This document shows, in pieces, positions 1-8,838 of a stretch of DNA of 32,979 nt. Below the pieces are notes generated by a model. That model made no database searches. It saw nothing but the letters and a program-made list of their open reading frames with translations, and was not told the DNA's origin. The stretch spans positions 1 to 32,979 of the forward strand of contig LGGV01000014.1 of assembly GCA_001509095.1 (NCBI GenBank), read 5' to 3'. This DNA is from Synergistales bacterium 58_81. GTDB lineage: Bacteria; Synergistota; Synergistia; Synergistales; Thermovirgaceae. The position numbers were made by a program, and so were the translations under genes. Positions within the stretch are counted from its first letter, which is position 1. Each line of letters opens with the position of its first letter.

Positions 1-860
1 GATCCCTCCAGGGACCTGGCAATTGAACAGTTCCTGTGACCGGAGAACCTCTCCAGCACTTCCTCCCACCGGGGAAGAGGATCCAGCACCTCGTCAGCGG
101 CCATCCTGTTCCATATCCAGCGGTATGCCTCTGCCGACCTGGCCAACCCACGGGGTTCGAAGAGGACGACGCTGGCGGCCTGAGGCAGCATTTCGTCAAA
201 TCTTTTTACGATACCCCCCGCCAGCGAAAGAACCCGTGTGGGTCCGACGGGAGACCTGCTTCTCTGGCTTTCAGGGTCGAAGAGGTGGATGCTCTCGATG
301 TGGTCGTCGAAGAATTCTATCCTGAGAGGTGAACGATAGGAAGGGTCAAAGATGTCGACGATGCTCCCCCTGCTTACGAACTGACCCTCCTGCCAGACAA
401 GGTCAGACCTCCTGTAACCTGAACGGTCGGCCCATTCAAGGAACCTGTCCCTTTCGAGGGGAAGGCCTGCCCGAATATCTATCCCCGCCGAAGGAAGGGC
501 AAGAGGGGTCATTACCGCAGGAGGTGTCGCAACGATACAGCCTGCAGCAGATCTCCACTTCTCGGCGGAGCTGCCTCTTTCGATCCTGGTAGCCTCGTTC
601 GATATATGTTCCTGGGTCAGGGGGATCTCGGAAAGAACGTGGAGTTGCCTCTCCGGAAAGAGGACCTTCCAGTCCGAGACGAACTCGGACAGTCTCTGCT
701 GGTCAGGGACTACGGCAAGATGGGGACCCTGAACGTCCCTGAGGGCCCAACACCACGAGGATGTCCCCGCGGGCAGGTGGACCGTGGCTGAGGTCCGCTG
801 TTGCAGTATCTCTCCTATTGTTCCTGTCTTTATAGGCTGTTCATCTTCCGCAGCGATCAT
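1..860 (-). CDS. mfd: Transcription-repair coupling factor Mfd, N-terminal part (runs off the left edge)
   Basis: Reading the complement from the ATG at 860 gives an open frame of about 286 codons that continues off the window. The segment holding GYRRSDLVWQEGQF and SIVDIFDPSYRSPLRIEFF is typical of the UvrB-like N-terminal module of Mfd, which binds UvrA. The complete protein is an ATP-driven translocase that removes stalled RNA polymerase and recruits nucleotide excision repair; its RNA-polymerase-binding and helicase domains lie outside the window. The start is well fixed: the pth stop codon is in the same frame 12 bases upstream, and 860 is the first ATG after it. Position after pth matches the Bacillus pth-mfd order. 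The identification rests on motifs and context. Confidence 0.93.
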   Translation of the reverse strand, partial: MIAAEDEQPIKTGTIGEILQQRTSATVHLPAGTSSWCWALRDVQGPHLAVVPDQQRLSEFVSDWKVLFPERQLHVLSEIPLTQEHISNEATRIERGSSAEKWRSAAGCIVATPPAVMTPLALPSAGIDIRAGLPLERDRFLEWADRSGYRRSDLVWQEGQFVSRGSIVDIFDPSYRSPLRIEFFDDHIESIHLFDPESQRSRSPVGPTRVLSLAGGIVKRFDEMLPQAASVVLFEPRGLARSAEAYRWIWNRMAADEVLDPLPRWEEVLERFSGHRNCSIARSLEG

Positions 861-872
861 GGCGAAAGACGG

Positions 873-1484
873 CTACCCCTTCTCTCCGTTCTCGTTGATC
901 GAAGTCCCGGAAATGTCCGAAGGTTGATTGGCCTCTCGCATTGCCTCGTCCAACCCGCTGGAGATCCATGTCAGCACCGCGCTGGCGGCCTTTTCGCAGA
1001 TAGCCGGGAGTTCGGTCAGTTCTTCCTGCGAAAAGGGATCCGTAACGAAATCCACCAGATCCCTTTGTAATCCGGGAGAACCTATCCCGATGCGCAGCCT
1101 CGGGAAGTCAAGGGACCCGAGATTTGCGATGACAGACACCATCCCTTTATGGCCGCCTGCGGACCCCTTGGCCCTGAGACGGATCCGTCCGAAGGGGAGG
1201 GCCACATCATCGTAGACAACAAGAAGATCTTCCAGTCCCAGTCCAAGAGACCGAAAGGCCTTCCTTACGGCGTTGCCGCTCAGGTTCATGTAGGTCATCG
1301 GCTTCATGAGAAGCACTTTCTCTCCGTCTACAAAGCGGGGGCCCCAGAGCTGTGAGTCCATCGACATGGAGTGCTTCCCGGCGCCGATCCGTTGGCGAAG
1401 GATGTCGATGACATGCCAACCGACGTTGTGCCTCGTCCAGGCATAACGCACCCCCGGGTTGCCCAGCCCCACGACAAGTTTCAA
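873..1484 (-). CDS. pth: Peptidyl-tRNA hydrolase
   Basis: A 203-residue cytosolic enzyme that releases tRNA from prematurely dropped peptidyl-tRNA. The family signature is complete: VGLGNPG at 5-11, TRHNVG at 17-22 with catalytic His19, YMNLSG at 65-70 with Asn67, YDD at 91-93 and GSAGGHKG at 107-114. Length is normal (about 190-205). The initiation codon is TTG (1484-1482), only 6 bases after the ctc stop. A strong GGAGGAGG ribosome site lies inside the last ctc codons, so the two genes are probably translationally coupled. It is the fourth gene of glmU-prs-ctc-pth-mfd. Confidence 0.97.
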   Translation of the reverse strand: MKLVVGLGNPGVRYAWTRHNVGWHVIDILRQRIGAGKHSMSMDSQLWGPRFVDGEKVLLMKPMTYMNLSGNAVRKAFRSLGLGLEDLLVVYDDVALPFGRIRLRAKGSAGGHKGMVSVIANLGSLDFPRLRIGIGSPGLQRDLVDFVTDPFSQEELTELPAICEKAASAVLTWISSGLDEAMREANQPSDISGTSINENGEKG

Positions 1485-1490
1485 TAAAGG

Positions 1491-2150
1491 CTAGACCTCC
1501 TCCTCCTTCGCCTTCCCCTTTGAGACTACCTCTACCTCGGCGGTCTCCTCCTCTTCCGTCCCCGCTTCGACCTCGGCCTCTACGCGGGCGTGGGCTATGG
1601 TCACGATCACTTCTTCAGGGGAAAGGGTGAGGACCGCGCTCTCCGGGAGTTTGACGTCGGCAATGTGCACTGCCCCATCGATGGGCAGTGCCGCTATGTC
1701 TACGACAATGGAGTCGGGTATCTCCCTGGGGAGAACCTCCATCTCCACTTCATGGATCAGCTGTTCGAAGACGCCTCCCTGCTTGATACCCGCGCACTTT
1801 TCCCTTCCGTGGATCTCAACGGGTACATTGACCGAAACCCTATGCCCCTTCTGGAGCTGAAGAAAATCCACGTGAAGGATGTCGCCTGTCAGAGGATCTC
1901 TCTGGAGGTCTCTCATAAGGCAGAGCTCCTTTCCCCCTCCGGGAGTCTCCACGTCCAGCCTGGCGGTCTCCCAGCGGCCTGAGTTGGCTATGGGAGCTAT
2001 TGTTTGGGTATCCACGTAGAAGGGCATCGATCCGGGGTATCCGGGCCCGTAGAGGACCCCGGGGATCTTGCCTTCGCCTCTGACCTTCTTGCAGTGCTGT
2101 TTCCCTGTTCCTTCTCTCTTTTCGATCCTGATCCTGTTGCCCTTGTCCAT
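1491..2150 (-). CDS. ctc: 50S ribosomal protein L25 / general stress protein Ctc (long form)
   Basis: A 219-residue protein of the long L25 (TL5/CTC) family, which binds 5S rRNA in the large subunit. The N-terminal L25 domain covers roughly residues 1-95, with GKIPGVLYGPGYPG near 27-40. The beta-rich TL5 C-terminal domain follows to about 185. The last 35 residues are an acidic tail rich in Glu and Val. The start is placed at the ATG at 2150, preceded by GGAGGG at a good distance; an upstream in-frame start would add 13 residues with no family counterpart. It lies between prs and pth, as in Bacillus. The family is clear; whether the gene is stress-induced as in Bacillus cannot be read from the sequence. 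Confidence 0.95.
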   Translation of the reverse strand: MDKGNRIRIEKREGTGKQHCKKVRGEGKIPGVLYGPGYPGSMPFYVDTQTIAPIANSGRWETARLDVETPGGGKELCLMRDLQRDPLTGDILHVDFLQLQKGHRVSVNVPVEIHGREKCAGIKQGGVFEQLIHEVEMEVLPREIPDSIVVDIAALPIDGAVHIADVKLPESAVLTLSPEEVIVTIAHARVEAEVEAGTEEEETAEVEVVSKGKAKEEEV

Positions 2151-2195
2151 AAAATTCCCTCCTCGTTGTGTATAAGAACCAGAGGTCACAGATGT

Positions 2196-3170
2196 CTACC
2201 GGAAGAGGATGCTCACTGAATGATCGGAGTGGATCCTGCTGATGGCCTCTGCAAAAAGCGGTGCTATTGAAAGAACGGTTATCTTGTCGATCTTCTTGTC
2301 CTCCGGCAACGGTATGGTATTTGTCAGTACCACCTGGTGAATGGGCGATCTGCTGATCCTGTCTATGGCGGGACCCGATAGAACACCATGCGTGGCACAG
2401 GCGTAGACCTTCTTCGCCCCCCTCGCCAGAAGGGCTTCAGCAGCCTGCGCCATCGTGCCGGCCGTATCAATGATATCGTCAACGAGCACTGCGGTCTTGC
2501 CGGAAACGTCACCGATTATCTCCATAACCTCGCTGAAGTTGGCCACCTCGTGGGAGCGGCGCTTGTCAACTATGGCCAGGTCGGCGTTCAGATGAACAGC
2601 GAATCGTCTGGCCCTGACCACACCTCCTATGTCGGGCGATATCACCACAAGCCTGTCTTGCTCCAGGTCCTTCTTCAGGGCATCCCTGAAATAGGCCGCC
2701 AGGAGCGGAATGCCTGTAAGATGGTCCACGGGTATGTCGAAAAACCCCTGGATCTGCCCGGCGTGCAGATCGGCGGCCAGGACACGGTCAGTACCGGCCT
2801 TCTCGATCAGGTTGGCAACCAGTTTCGCCGTGATCGGCTCCCGGGCCTTGGTCTTGCGGTCCTGCCTTGCGTATCCGAAATAGGGGGTGACTACGTTAAC
2901 CCTATAGGCGGAAGCCCTGCGCATGACGTCGATCATTATCAACAGTTCCATAAGGTTCTCGTTAACAGGTTCACAGGTGGGCTGGACAACGTAGACGTCA
3001 GCCCCCCTGACGCTCTCCTCCACGGAAACACCGATCTCGCCGTCAGAGAACCGGAAGAGGTTCGCTGTGGCTATCCCTACACCGAGGTTGTCGCAGATGG
3101 ACCTGGTGAACTCCGGGTGGGCGCTCCCCGAAAATATCTTGAGTTCCCTTAATTTTGAGGCCACCTTCAT
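2196..3170 (-). CDS. prs: Ribose-phosphate pyrophosphokinase (PRPP synthetase)
   Basis: A 324-residue cytosolic enzyme that makes PRPP from ribose-5-phosphate and ATP for nucleotide, His and Trp synthesis. Visible motifs are FGYARQDRK near 98-106 (ATP site), DLHAGQIQGFFD at 134-145 (divalent-cation and ribose-phosphate region), SPDIGG near 178 and the PRPP loop VDDIIDTAGTM at 230-240. The ATG at 3170 overlaps the glmU stop as ATGA and is preceded by GGGGAGGGG. An upstream in-frame start would add 13 residues lying inside the glmU end and is unlikely. The glmU-prs pairing is widespread and supports coupled expression. Confidence 0.97.
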   Translation of the reverse strand: MKVASKLRELKIFSGSAHPEFTRSICDNLGVGIATANLFRFSDGEIGVSVEESVRGADVYVVQPTCEPVNENLMELLIMIDVMRRASAYRVNVVTPYFGYARQDRKTKAREPITAKLVANLIEKAGTDRVLAADLHAGQIQGFFDIPVDHLTGIPLLAAYFRDALKKDLEQDRLVVISPDIGGVVRARRFAVHLNADLAIVDKRRSHEVANFSEVMEIIGDVSGKTAVLVDDIIDTAGTMAQAAEALLARGAKKVYACATHGVLSGPAIDRISRSPIHQVVLTNTIPLPEDKKIDKITVLSIAPLFAEAISRIHSDHSVSILFR

Positions 3171-4561
3171 TCCCCTCCCCCGTCGGGCTTCCTCTTCCTG
3201 CGAGCCCACCCTTCGATATTCTTCTGCTTTGCCCTTCCGATGGCCAGGGATTCGGCGGGGACATCCTTCGTGATGACCGAACCGGCCGCAGTGTAGGACC
3301 TGTCGCCCAGCGAGACGGGCGCCACGAACATAGTATCGCTACCAACGAAACAACCTTCCCCTATGCTGGTAGGGTTCTTCCTTTCGCCGTCATAGTTGCA
3401 GGTTATGGTGCCGGCTCCTATGTTGCTGCCCTTTCCCACCGTGGCATCCCCTATGTAGGAGAGGTGGGGCACCTTGGCCCCTTCCCCGATCCTGCTCTTC
3501 TTGATCTCGACGAACTTCCCCGCGAAGGCCCCTTCGCCCAGCTCCGATCCGTCCCTGACATAGGTGAACGGGCCAAGGACCGAATTGTCCCCCGCCCTGC
3601 TGTCACATATCACAACATGACCCGACAGATGGACATTCTCGCCTAAAATGCTGTTCCTGACAATAGAGTAACTTCCAAGCCTGGAACGGCTGCCGATATC
3701 CGATCTACCCCAAACCTGCACAAAGGGCTCTACCGTCACATCATCACCGATGGACACCCCCGGACCGATCCAGACCGTCTCTGAATCAACGCACTTGAGT
3801 CCGTTCTTCATATGATGGTCCAAAATACGTCTCCTCATGATCCTCGAGACCCTGTCAAGCTGAAGGGGGTCGTTAACGCCTTCCATCTCGTCGGGGTCGG
3901 GGCAGACCATAATTCCCACTCTCTTGCCCTCTTCACAGAGGTTATGGATGACATCTGTAAGATAGAACTCTCCCTGGGAGTTGTCCCTTCCGATGTTTTC
4001 AAGCTGCTCCAGAAGGGGCCCGGTGTTGAAGATGTAGATCCCGCTGTTCACCCTGCCGCACTTCTTTTCGTGCTCTCTTGCATCCTTCTCCTCCACTATC
4101 CGGAACCCCTTCTCGGTGTCGAGGACCCGTCCGTAACCAGTAGGGTCAGAAGGTTCGAAGACAAGGAAAGTGCAGTCCTCACAAGCTTCAAGGTGTCGTG
4201 AGTTCAGCCTGGTAAGAGTCTCCCCGGTGATCATGGGGACGTCTCCCGGGATTATCATCACCCGTTCGAAACGGGATACCCATTTTCGGGCAGTGAAGAC
4301 AGCATGGCCCGTCCCCAACTGCTCCTGCTGGACCACGACCTCGGTGCCTGGCCAGGCGTTCTGCAGATATTGGGAAACGGTCTTACTACCATGCCCCACC
4401 ACCACCGCCCTCCCTGAGAAGTCGGGGGCATCCGTCGCTCTCAGGGGGTAGTACAGGAGAGGTTCGTCCAGGAGTCTGAGAAGGACCTTGGGGGTTTCGC
4501 TTTTCATCCGCGTACCCTTGCCCGCAGCCAGTACCAGTACTCCTGTGCCTGGCATTGACAT
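3167..4561 (-). CDS. glmU: Bifunctional GlmU: glucosamine-1-P acetyltransferase / GlcNAc-1-P uridyltransferase
   Basis: A 464-residue cytosolic enzyme that carries out the last two steps to UDP-GlcNAc for peptidoglycan and lipopolysaccharide. The N-terminal pyrophosphorylase domain shows LAAGKGTRMKSETPKVLL at about 11-28, QLGTGHAVF near 82 and GDVPMI near 107. The C-terminal half is a left-handed beta-helix of hexapeptide repeats ending in GAGTITCNYDG and a second run of repeats. The ATG at 4561 follows GGAGGG with 7-base spacing; a second ATG at 4555 is less well placed. The stop overlaps the prs start by 4 bases. It heads the glmU-prs-ctc-pth-mfd operon. Confidence 0.97.
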   Translation of the reverse strand: MSMPGTGVLVLAAGKGTRMKSETPKVLLRLLDEPLLYYPLRATDAPDFSGRAVVVGHGSKTVSQYLQNAWPGTEVVVQQEQLGTGHAVFTARKWVSRFERVMIIPGDVPMITGETLTRLNSRHLEACEDCTFLVFEPSDPTGYGRVLDTEKGFRIVEEKDAREHEKKCGRVNSGIYIFNTGPLLEQLENIGRDNSQGEFYLTDVIHNLCEEGKRVGIMVCPDPDEMEGVNDPLQLDRVSRIMRRRILDHHMKNGLKCVDSETVWIGPGVSIGDDVTVEPFVQVWGRSDIGSRSRLGSYSIVRNSILGENVHLSGHVVICDSRAGDNSVLGPFTYVRDGSELGEGAFAGKFVEIKKSRIGEGAKVPHLSYIGDATVGKGSNIGAGTITCNYDGERKNPTSIGEGCFVGSDTMFVAPVSLGDRSYTAAGSVITKDVPAESLAIGRAKQKNIEGWARRKRKPDGGGE

Positions 4562-4593
4562 GGCGATCCCTCCCTGAAGTATTTTCACCCTAG

Positions 4594-4602
4594 ATTTTAA
4601 CA
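4594..4602 (-). promoter_or_regulatory. Candidate extended -10 promoter for glmU
   Basis: On the minus strand TGTTAAAAT (TG, one base, TAAAAT) lies 33 bases before the glmU ATG. It would give a leader of about 25 bases holding only the ribosome site. The -35 region is poor: CGGACA at 19-base spacing. It sits after the hairpin behind tRNA-Gln, where a separate promoter would be expected. Sequence match only. Confidence 0.42.
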
Positions 4603-4642
4603 CGCCCGGACCACCTTCTGTCCGGAGACGCACAACGATCAA

Positions 4643-4662
4643 GGGGAAGCCAAGGCTTCCCC
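4643..4662 (-). terminator. Hairpin after tRNA-Gln, probable terminator
   Basis: A perfect inverted repeat, GGGGAAGCC with GGCTTCCCC around AA, lies 13 bases beyond the tRNA 3' end. On the minus strand it is followed by TTGATCGTTG, which is only weakly T-rich. It may terminate the tRNA transcript or attenuate read-through into glmU. Confidence 0.45.
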
Positions 4663-4675
4663 TGGTCGGATCTGT

Positions 4676-4750
4676 TGGCTGGGGTGGCTGGATTCGAACC
4701 AGCGATCACGGATCCAAAGTCCGCCGCCTTGCCAGCTTGGCTACACCCCA
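4676..4750 (-). tRNA. tRNA-Gln (anticodon TTG)
   Basis: The complement folds as a 75-base tRNA with the CCA end encoded. The acceptor stem TGGGGTG pairs with CACCCCA and the discriminator base is G. The anticodon stem GCGGA/TCCGT carries the loop CTTTGGA, so the anticodon is TTG and reads CAA for glutamine. The T arm CTGGTTCGAATCCAG is perfect. It has its own consensus-like promoter immediately upstream. Confidence 0.96.
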
Positions 4751-4766
4751 ACAGTTAAGCCCCGCA

Positions 4767-4797
4767 ATTATAGCCTCACCAGGGGGAAAGATGTCAA
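4767..4797 (-). promoter_or_regulatory. Promoter of tRNA-Gln
   Basis: On the minus strand a consensus TTGACA (4797-4792) and a consensus TATAAT (4772-4767) are separated by 19 bases. The -10 lies 16 bases before the first tRNA base. Both hexamers are perfect; the spacer is 2 bases longer than optimal. Confidence 0.72.
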
Positions 4798-4831
4798 GGC
4801 AGGCGGGGTTTTACCGGTGCATTCCATGTTG

Positions 4832-4840
4832 TGATATAGT
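4832..4840 (+). promoter_or_regulatory. Candidate extended -10 promoter for the Fur-family operon
   Basis: TGATATAGT fits the extended -10 pattern (TG, one base, TATAGT) and lies about 60 bases before the Fur-family ATG. The best -35, TTTACC at 4811, is at 19-base spacing and is weak. It is divergent from the tRNA-Gln promoter. I saw no convincing Fur or PerR operator palindrome overlapping it. Confidence 0.45.
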
Positions 4841-4901
4841 AAACTTCGTGTAAGGACAGATCCACAAAAAAAATCAGCATGGGAACTGGAGGTCCTGGAG
4901 T

Positions 4902-5360
4902 ATGTGGACCATAGAGGACGGTATCGAGCGTATAAGAAGCCGGGGGCTGAAGATAACATCCCAGAGGATAGCGATCCTGAAGCTCCTGAAGGGGAGGAAG
5001 GACCATCCCTCGGCGGAGAAGATCTTCCGCGAGATGAAGAAGACCTACCCTACCATCTCTTTCGCCACCATCTACAGCACCGCCCAGATCCTCCAGGATG
5101 CAGGCCTTCTCCAGATACTCACCATAGACGAACACAGGGTGTTCTTCGACCCGAACCCCCACCCCCATGCCCACTTCCGCTGTGATAAGTGCGGAACCCT
5201 GGAGGATATTCCGCTGGATGAAGGTCTCCTCGACGGGATAAGGAGTTCCTCATCCCATGACATCGACACCGTCCAGGTCTACTGCTACGGCACATGCCGC
5301 AGCTGCGGGGAACAGGGCCCGACCACCACAAGACCAAGGAAGAACACCCGCGTCCACTGA
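4902..5360 (+). CDS. Fur/PerR-family metal-dependent transcriptional regulator
   Basis: A 152-residue DNA-binding regulator. An N-terminal winged helix (about 1-78) contains LKITSQRIAILKLL and ISFATIYSTAQILQDAGLL, the usual recognition-helix region. The dimerisation domain carries the structural zinc cysteines Cys94, Cys97, Cys132 and Cys135, plus an extra Cys128. The regulatory metal site looks PerR/Fur-like: His35 in KDHPSAE, and His89 and His91 in HPHAHF before the first CxxC. I cannot separate peroxide sensing (PerR) from iron (Fur) or zinc sensing by sequence alone. GGAGG precedes the ATG at 9 bases. It is the first gene of a three-gene plus-strand unit, so it may control the two unknown genes behind it. 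Confidence 0.9.
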   Translation: MWTIEDGIERIRSRGLKITSQRIAILKLLKGRKDHPSAEKIFREMKKTYPTISFATIYSTAQILQDAGLLQILTIDEHRVFFDPNPHPHAHFRCDKCGTLEDIPLDEGLLDGIRSSSSHDIDTVQVYCYGTCRSCGEQGPTTTRPRKNTRVH

Positions 5361-5363
5361 GTC

Positions 5364-5648
5364 ATGTTCCGGATCCCTCTGGCGCTGACGATCGTCTTCT
5401 TTGCCTTGTCCATGGTCCTTGGAGTCATGGTCTCCAGGGAGGAGAGCCGTCTGCCCCTTTCAGCCTTCTGGGTTTCCCTTCTGCTTTTCCTGCTCTTTTC
5501 ATCCCTTACCCTGTACTCTTATGCCCCACTCTGGATCGCTATCGCACCCCTGATACCCGCAGCCATGATCACCCTTCTGTTCAGTGTTTCCAGGAAGAAC
5601 GCAAGGAACAGATCTACGGAAGCGGAGGAGGACGATGAGAAAAGCTAG
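5364..5648 (+). CDS. Small membrane protein, unknown function
   Basis: A 94-residue protein starting 3 bases after the Fur-family stop, with no ribosome site of its own, so translation is probably coupled. Two clear hydrophobic segments are visible (about 4-23 and 32-51), and a third at about 53-75 is interrupted by only a few residues. The tail after residue 76 is charged, with basic residues then a Glu/Asp-rich end. This suggests two or three membrane spans with a cytoplasmic tail. I recognise no family. The downstream secreted-protein gene starts inside its last codons, which supports this being a real gene. Confidence 0.6.
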   Translation: MFRIPLALTIVFFALSMVLGVMVSREESRLPLSAFWVSLLLFLLFSSLTLYSYAPLWIAIAPLIPAAMITLLFSVSRKNARNRSTEAEEDDEKS

Positions 5649-6777
5649 TGTCACAGGATCGTTAACGATGACCATGGGAAGACCTCTCACCCTTCTGCTC
5701 TTCACAGGGGCGTTGCTTTTGGTGTTCCTGACCACTCTGTTTCCCGCCTGTGCAGGGGTACTTGATGAGAAATTCACCATTACCGTAGAACTCACACCCG
5801 GCGGGAAGATCTCCGTCAGCCGGGCTGACGGCCCTGATATCATCCTGGGCAGAGTGAAGGACCTTCCCGTCAACAGCAGGTGGCCTAGCTTCACCGCCTC
5901 TGCCTGGGGGCAGGACCAGACCGTCGTTGCCAGCGCAGTGAACGCCATCCACATCCTCCTCTCCGTCGAAAAGGGCAAGGGCAGGACCATAAGCCTCCTG
6001 CCCGGGGAGACCGTCGCCCCGGCAGCAGGCCCCGGGGCGGCGGTCGTGACCGATATCAAGGCGGGCCGGGCCATTTTCGGCGCCTGGTCCCCGCCGGTGG
6101 GCAGCAGGGTGATCTTCGAGGACAAGGACGGAGAACCCTACATGGCAGAAGGCCCCCCGCATCGTGGAGATGTTATGAAGATCCTTGCAGCACCCTCCCA
6201 ATGCCCCTTCTTCGTAGAGTTGGAGAATCGCCCGGGCGGGCGTGTAACCGCATGGTACGGCGGCGGACCGAAGGTCCTGGGCAGGGTGATCAGGCCCCTT
6301 GGAGGGACCGGGAGGTTCGACGGGACGATCTTCCAGGATACGGGCAGGATAAGGGCGAATCACCCCGGAGTTATTGATGTCTGCACCTCTCCGGAAGGTC
6401 TGGTGGGCGGTTTCCAGATCATTCCTATGGAACACGCCTTCTCCCGCGAGATGCTGGGAGCCTGGAAGATGACCCAGTGGATGATCGTAGGTCCTGCTGA
6501 AATGGGAGGGTCCGACCTTAAGGGGTCAGGTCCTCTCTTTTCCGGAGGCCTACTCCCCGGCCCGTCCAGGGACGAGACACTATGGGACCTATGGTCAACT
6601 TACGGCCGCAAACCGCTAGTCCTGGTCAGGCTTGATGGAGGTCCCTGGACCAAAATGCCTGCCTTGACAGGCAGGCAGGATCACGCTCTCGAGGGCGTCA
6701 CTCACATCAGGATCTACTTCCCCTTCACCGCGGAGCCGCAGGGGGCAGGTCCAGCCCGCTCCCCCGCGGCGAAATGA
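5635..6777 (+). CDS. Predicted secreted protein of unknown function
   Basis: A 380-residue protein. The start is the ATG at 5635, preceded by GGAGGAGG and overlapping the previous gene by 14 bases; a longer in-frame version would add 17 basic residues and lacks a ribosome site. A signal peptide is evident: a basic N terminus, a hydrophobic core at about 20-38 and a likely cleavage after FPACA near residue 41. A Cys is present there, but the lipobox is poor. The mature part is rich in Gly and Pro, looks beta-rich and shows no catalytic motif I recognise. It likely resides in the periplasm or cell envelope. It ends 7 bases before the convergent glmS stop. Confidence 0.62.
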   Translation: MRKASVTGSLTMTMGRPLTLLLFTGALLLVFLTTLFPACAGVLDEKFTITVELTPGGKISVSRADGPDIILGRVKDLPVNSRWPSFTASAWGQDQTVVASAVNAIHILLSVEKGKGRTISLLPGETVAPAAGPGAAVVTDIKAGRAIFGAWSPPVGSRVIFEDKDGEPYMAEGPPHRGDVMKILAAPSQCPFFVELENRPGGRVTAWYGGGPKVLGRVIRPLGGTGRFDGTIFQDTGRIRANHPGVIDVCTSPEGLVGGFQIIPMEHAFSREMLGAWKMTQWMIVGPAEMGGSDLKGSGPLFSGGLLPGPSRDETLWDLWSTYGRKPLVLVRLDGGPWTKMPALTGRQDHALEGVTHIRIYFPFTAEPQGAGPARSPAAK

Positions 6778-6784
6778 AACCCCT

Positions 6785-8617
<1,833 letters not shown>

Positions 8618-8659
8618 TTTTGTATGGGCACCGCCTTTCTGTTCTGGGAGAGAACGGAT

Positions 8660-8799
8660 GCCGTCCCTTTTGTCCCGGAGATCGCTCCCTGGTTTTGTGG
8701 GAACGGCTTCATGGCCTGACCGTTCAGGCCACCGGGGCATCCGCCGAATTTTCGATACTCCCCGGCCCTCGTCAACTGGCCCTGGCCAGTTCTGGCGCT
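8660..8799 (-). ncRNA. glmS self-cleaving ribozyme / riboswitch
   Basis: Read on the minus strand, the leader of glmS has the conserved glmS ribozyme core in the right order: AAGCGCC (cleavage expected between 8799 and 8798), a compact P1 hairpin AACTGGC/GCCAGTT, then GTTGACGAGG, TATCGA, TCGGCGGATGCC and the closing CCCCGG that pairs with CCGGGG (P2). A P3 hairpin with GGCC ends follows (GGCCTGAACGGTCAGGCC). Last comes an outer stem closed by GCCG/CGGC and TCCC/GGGA around an AAAACC-containing internal loop. I matched these blocks from memory of the Bacillus and Thermoanaerobacter ribozymes; no covariance search was run. The known function is ligand-assisted cleavage by glucosamine-6-phosphate, leading to decay of glmS mRNA. 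Confidence 0.94.
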
Positions 8800-8838
8800 T
8801 GGGCAGCCGCTAACCTCTTTCTTACTCCCCCGACGCTG

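Noticed and set aside
1494-1600. Many GAG triplets on the minus strand near the end of ctc, resembling a TRAP site
   Set aside because: They encode the Glu-rich acidic tail of L25 and the pth ribosome site; spacing is set by codons, so coding explains them.
2388-3152. Open frame of 254 codons on the plus strand opposite prs
   Set aside because: Antisense shadow of prs; no recognisable protein features.
4801-4870. Fur or PerR box at the promoter of the Fur-family gene
   Set aside because: AT-rich pieces are present, but I could not find a convincing inverted repeat of the known box types.
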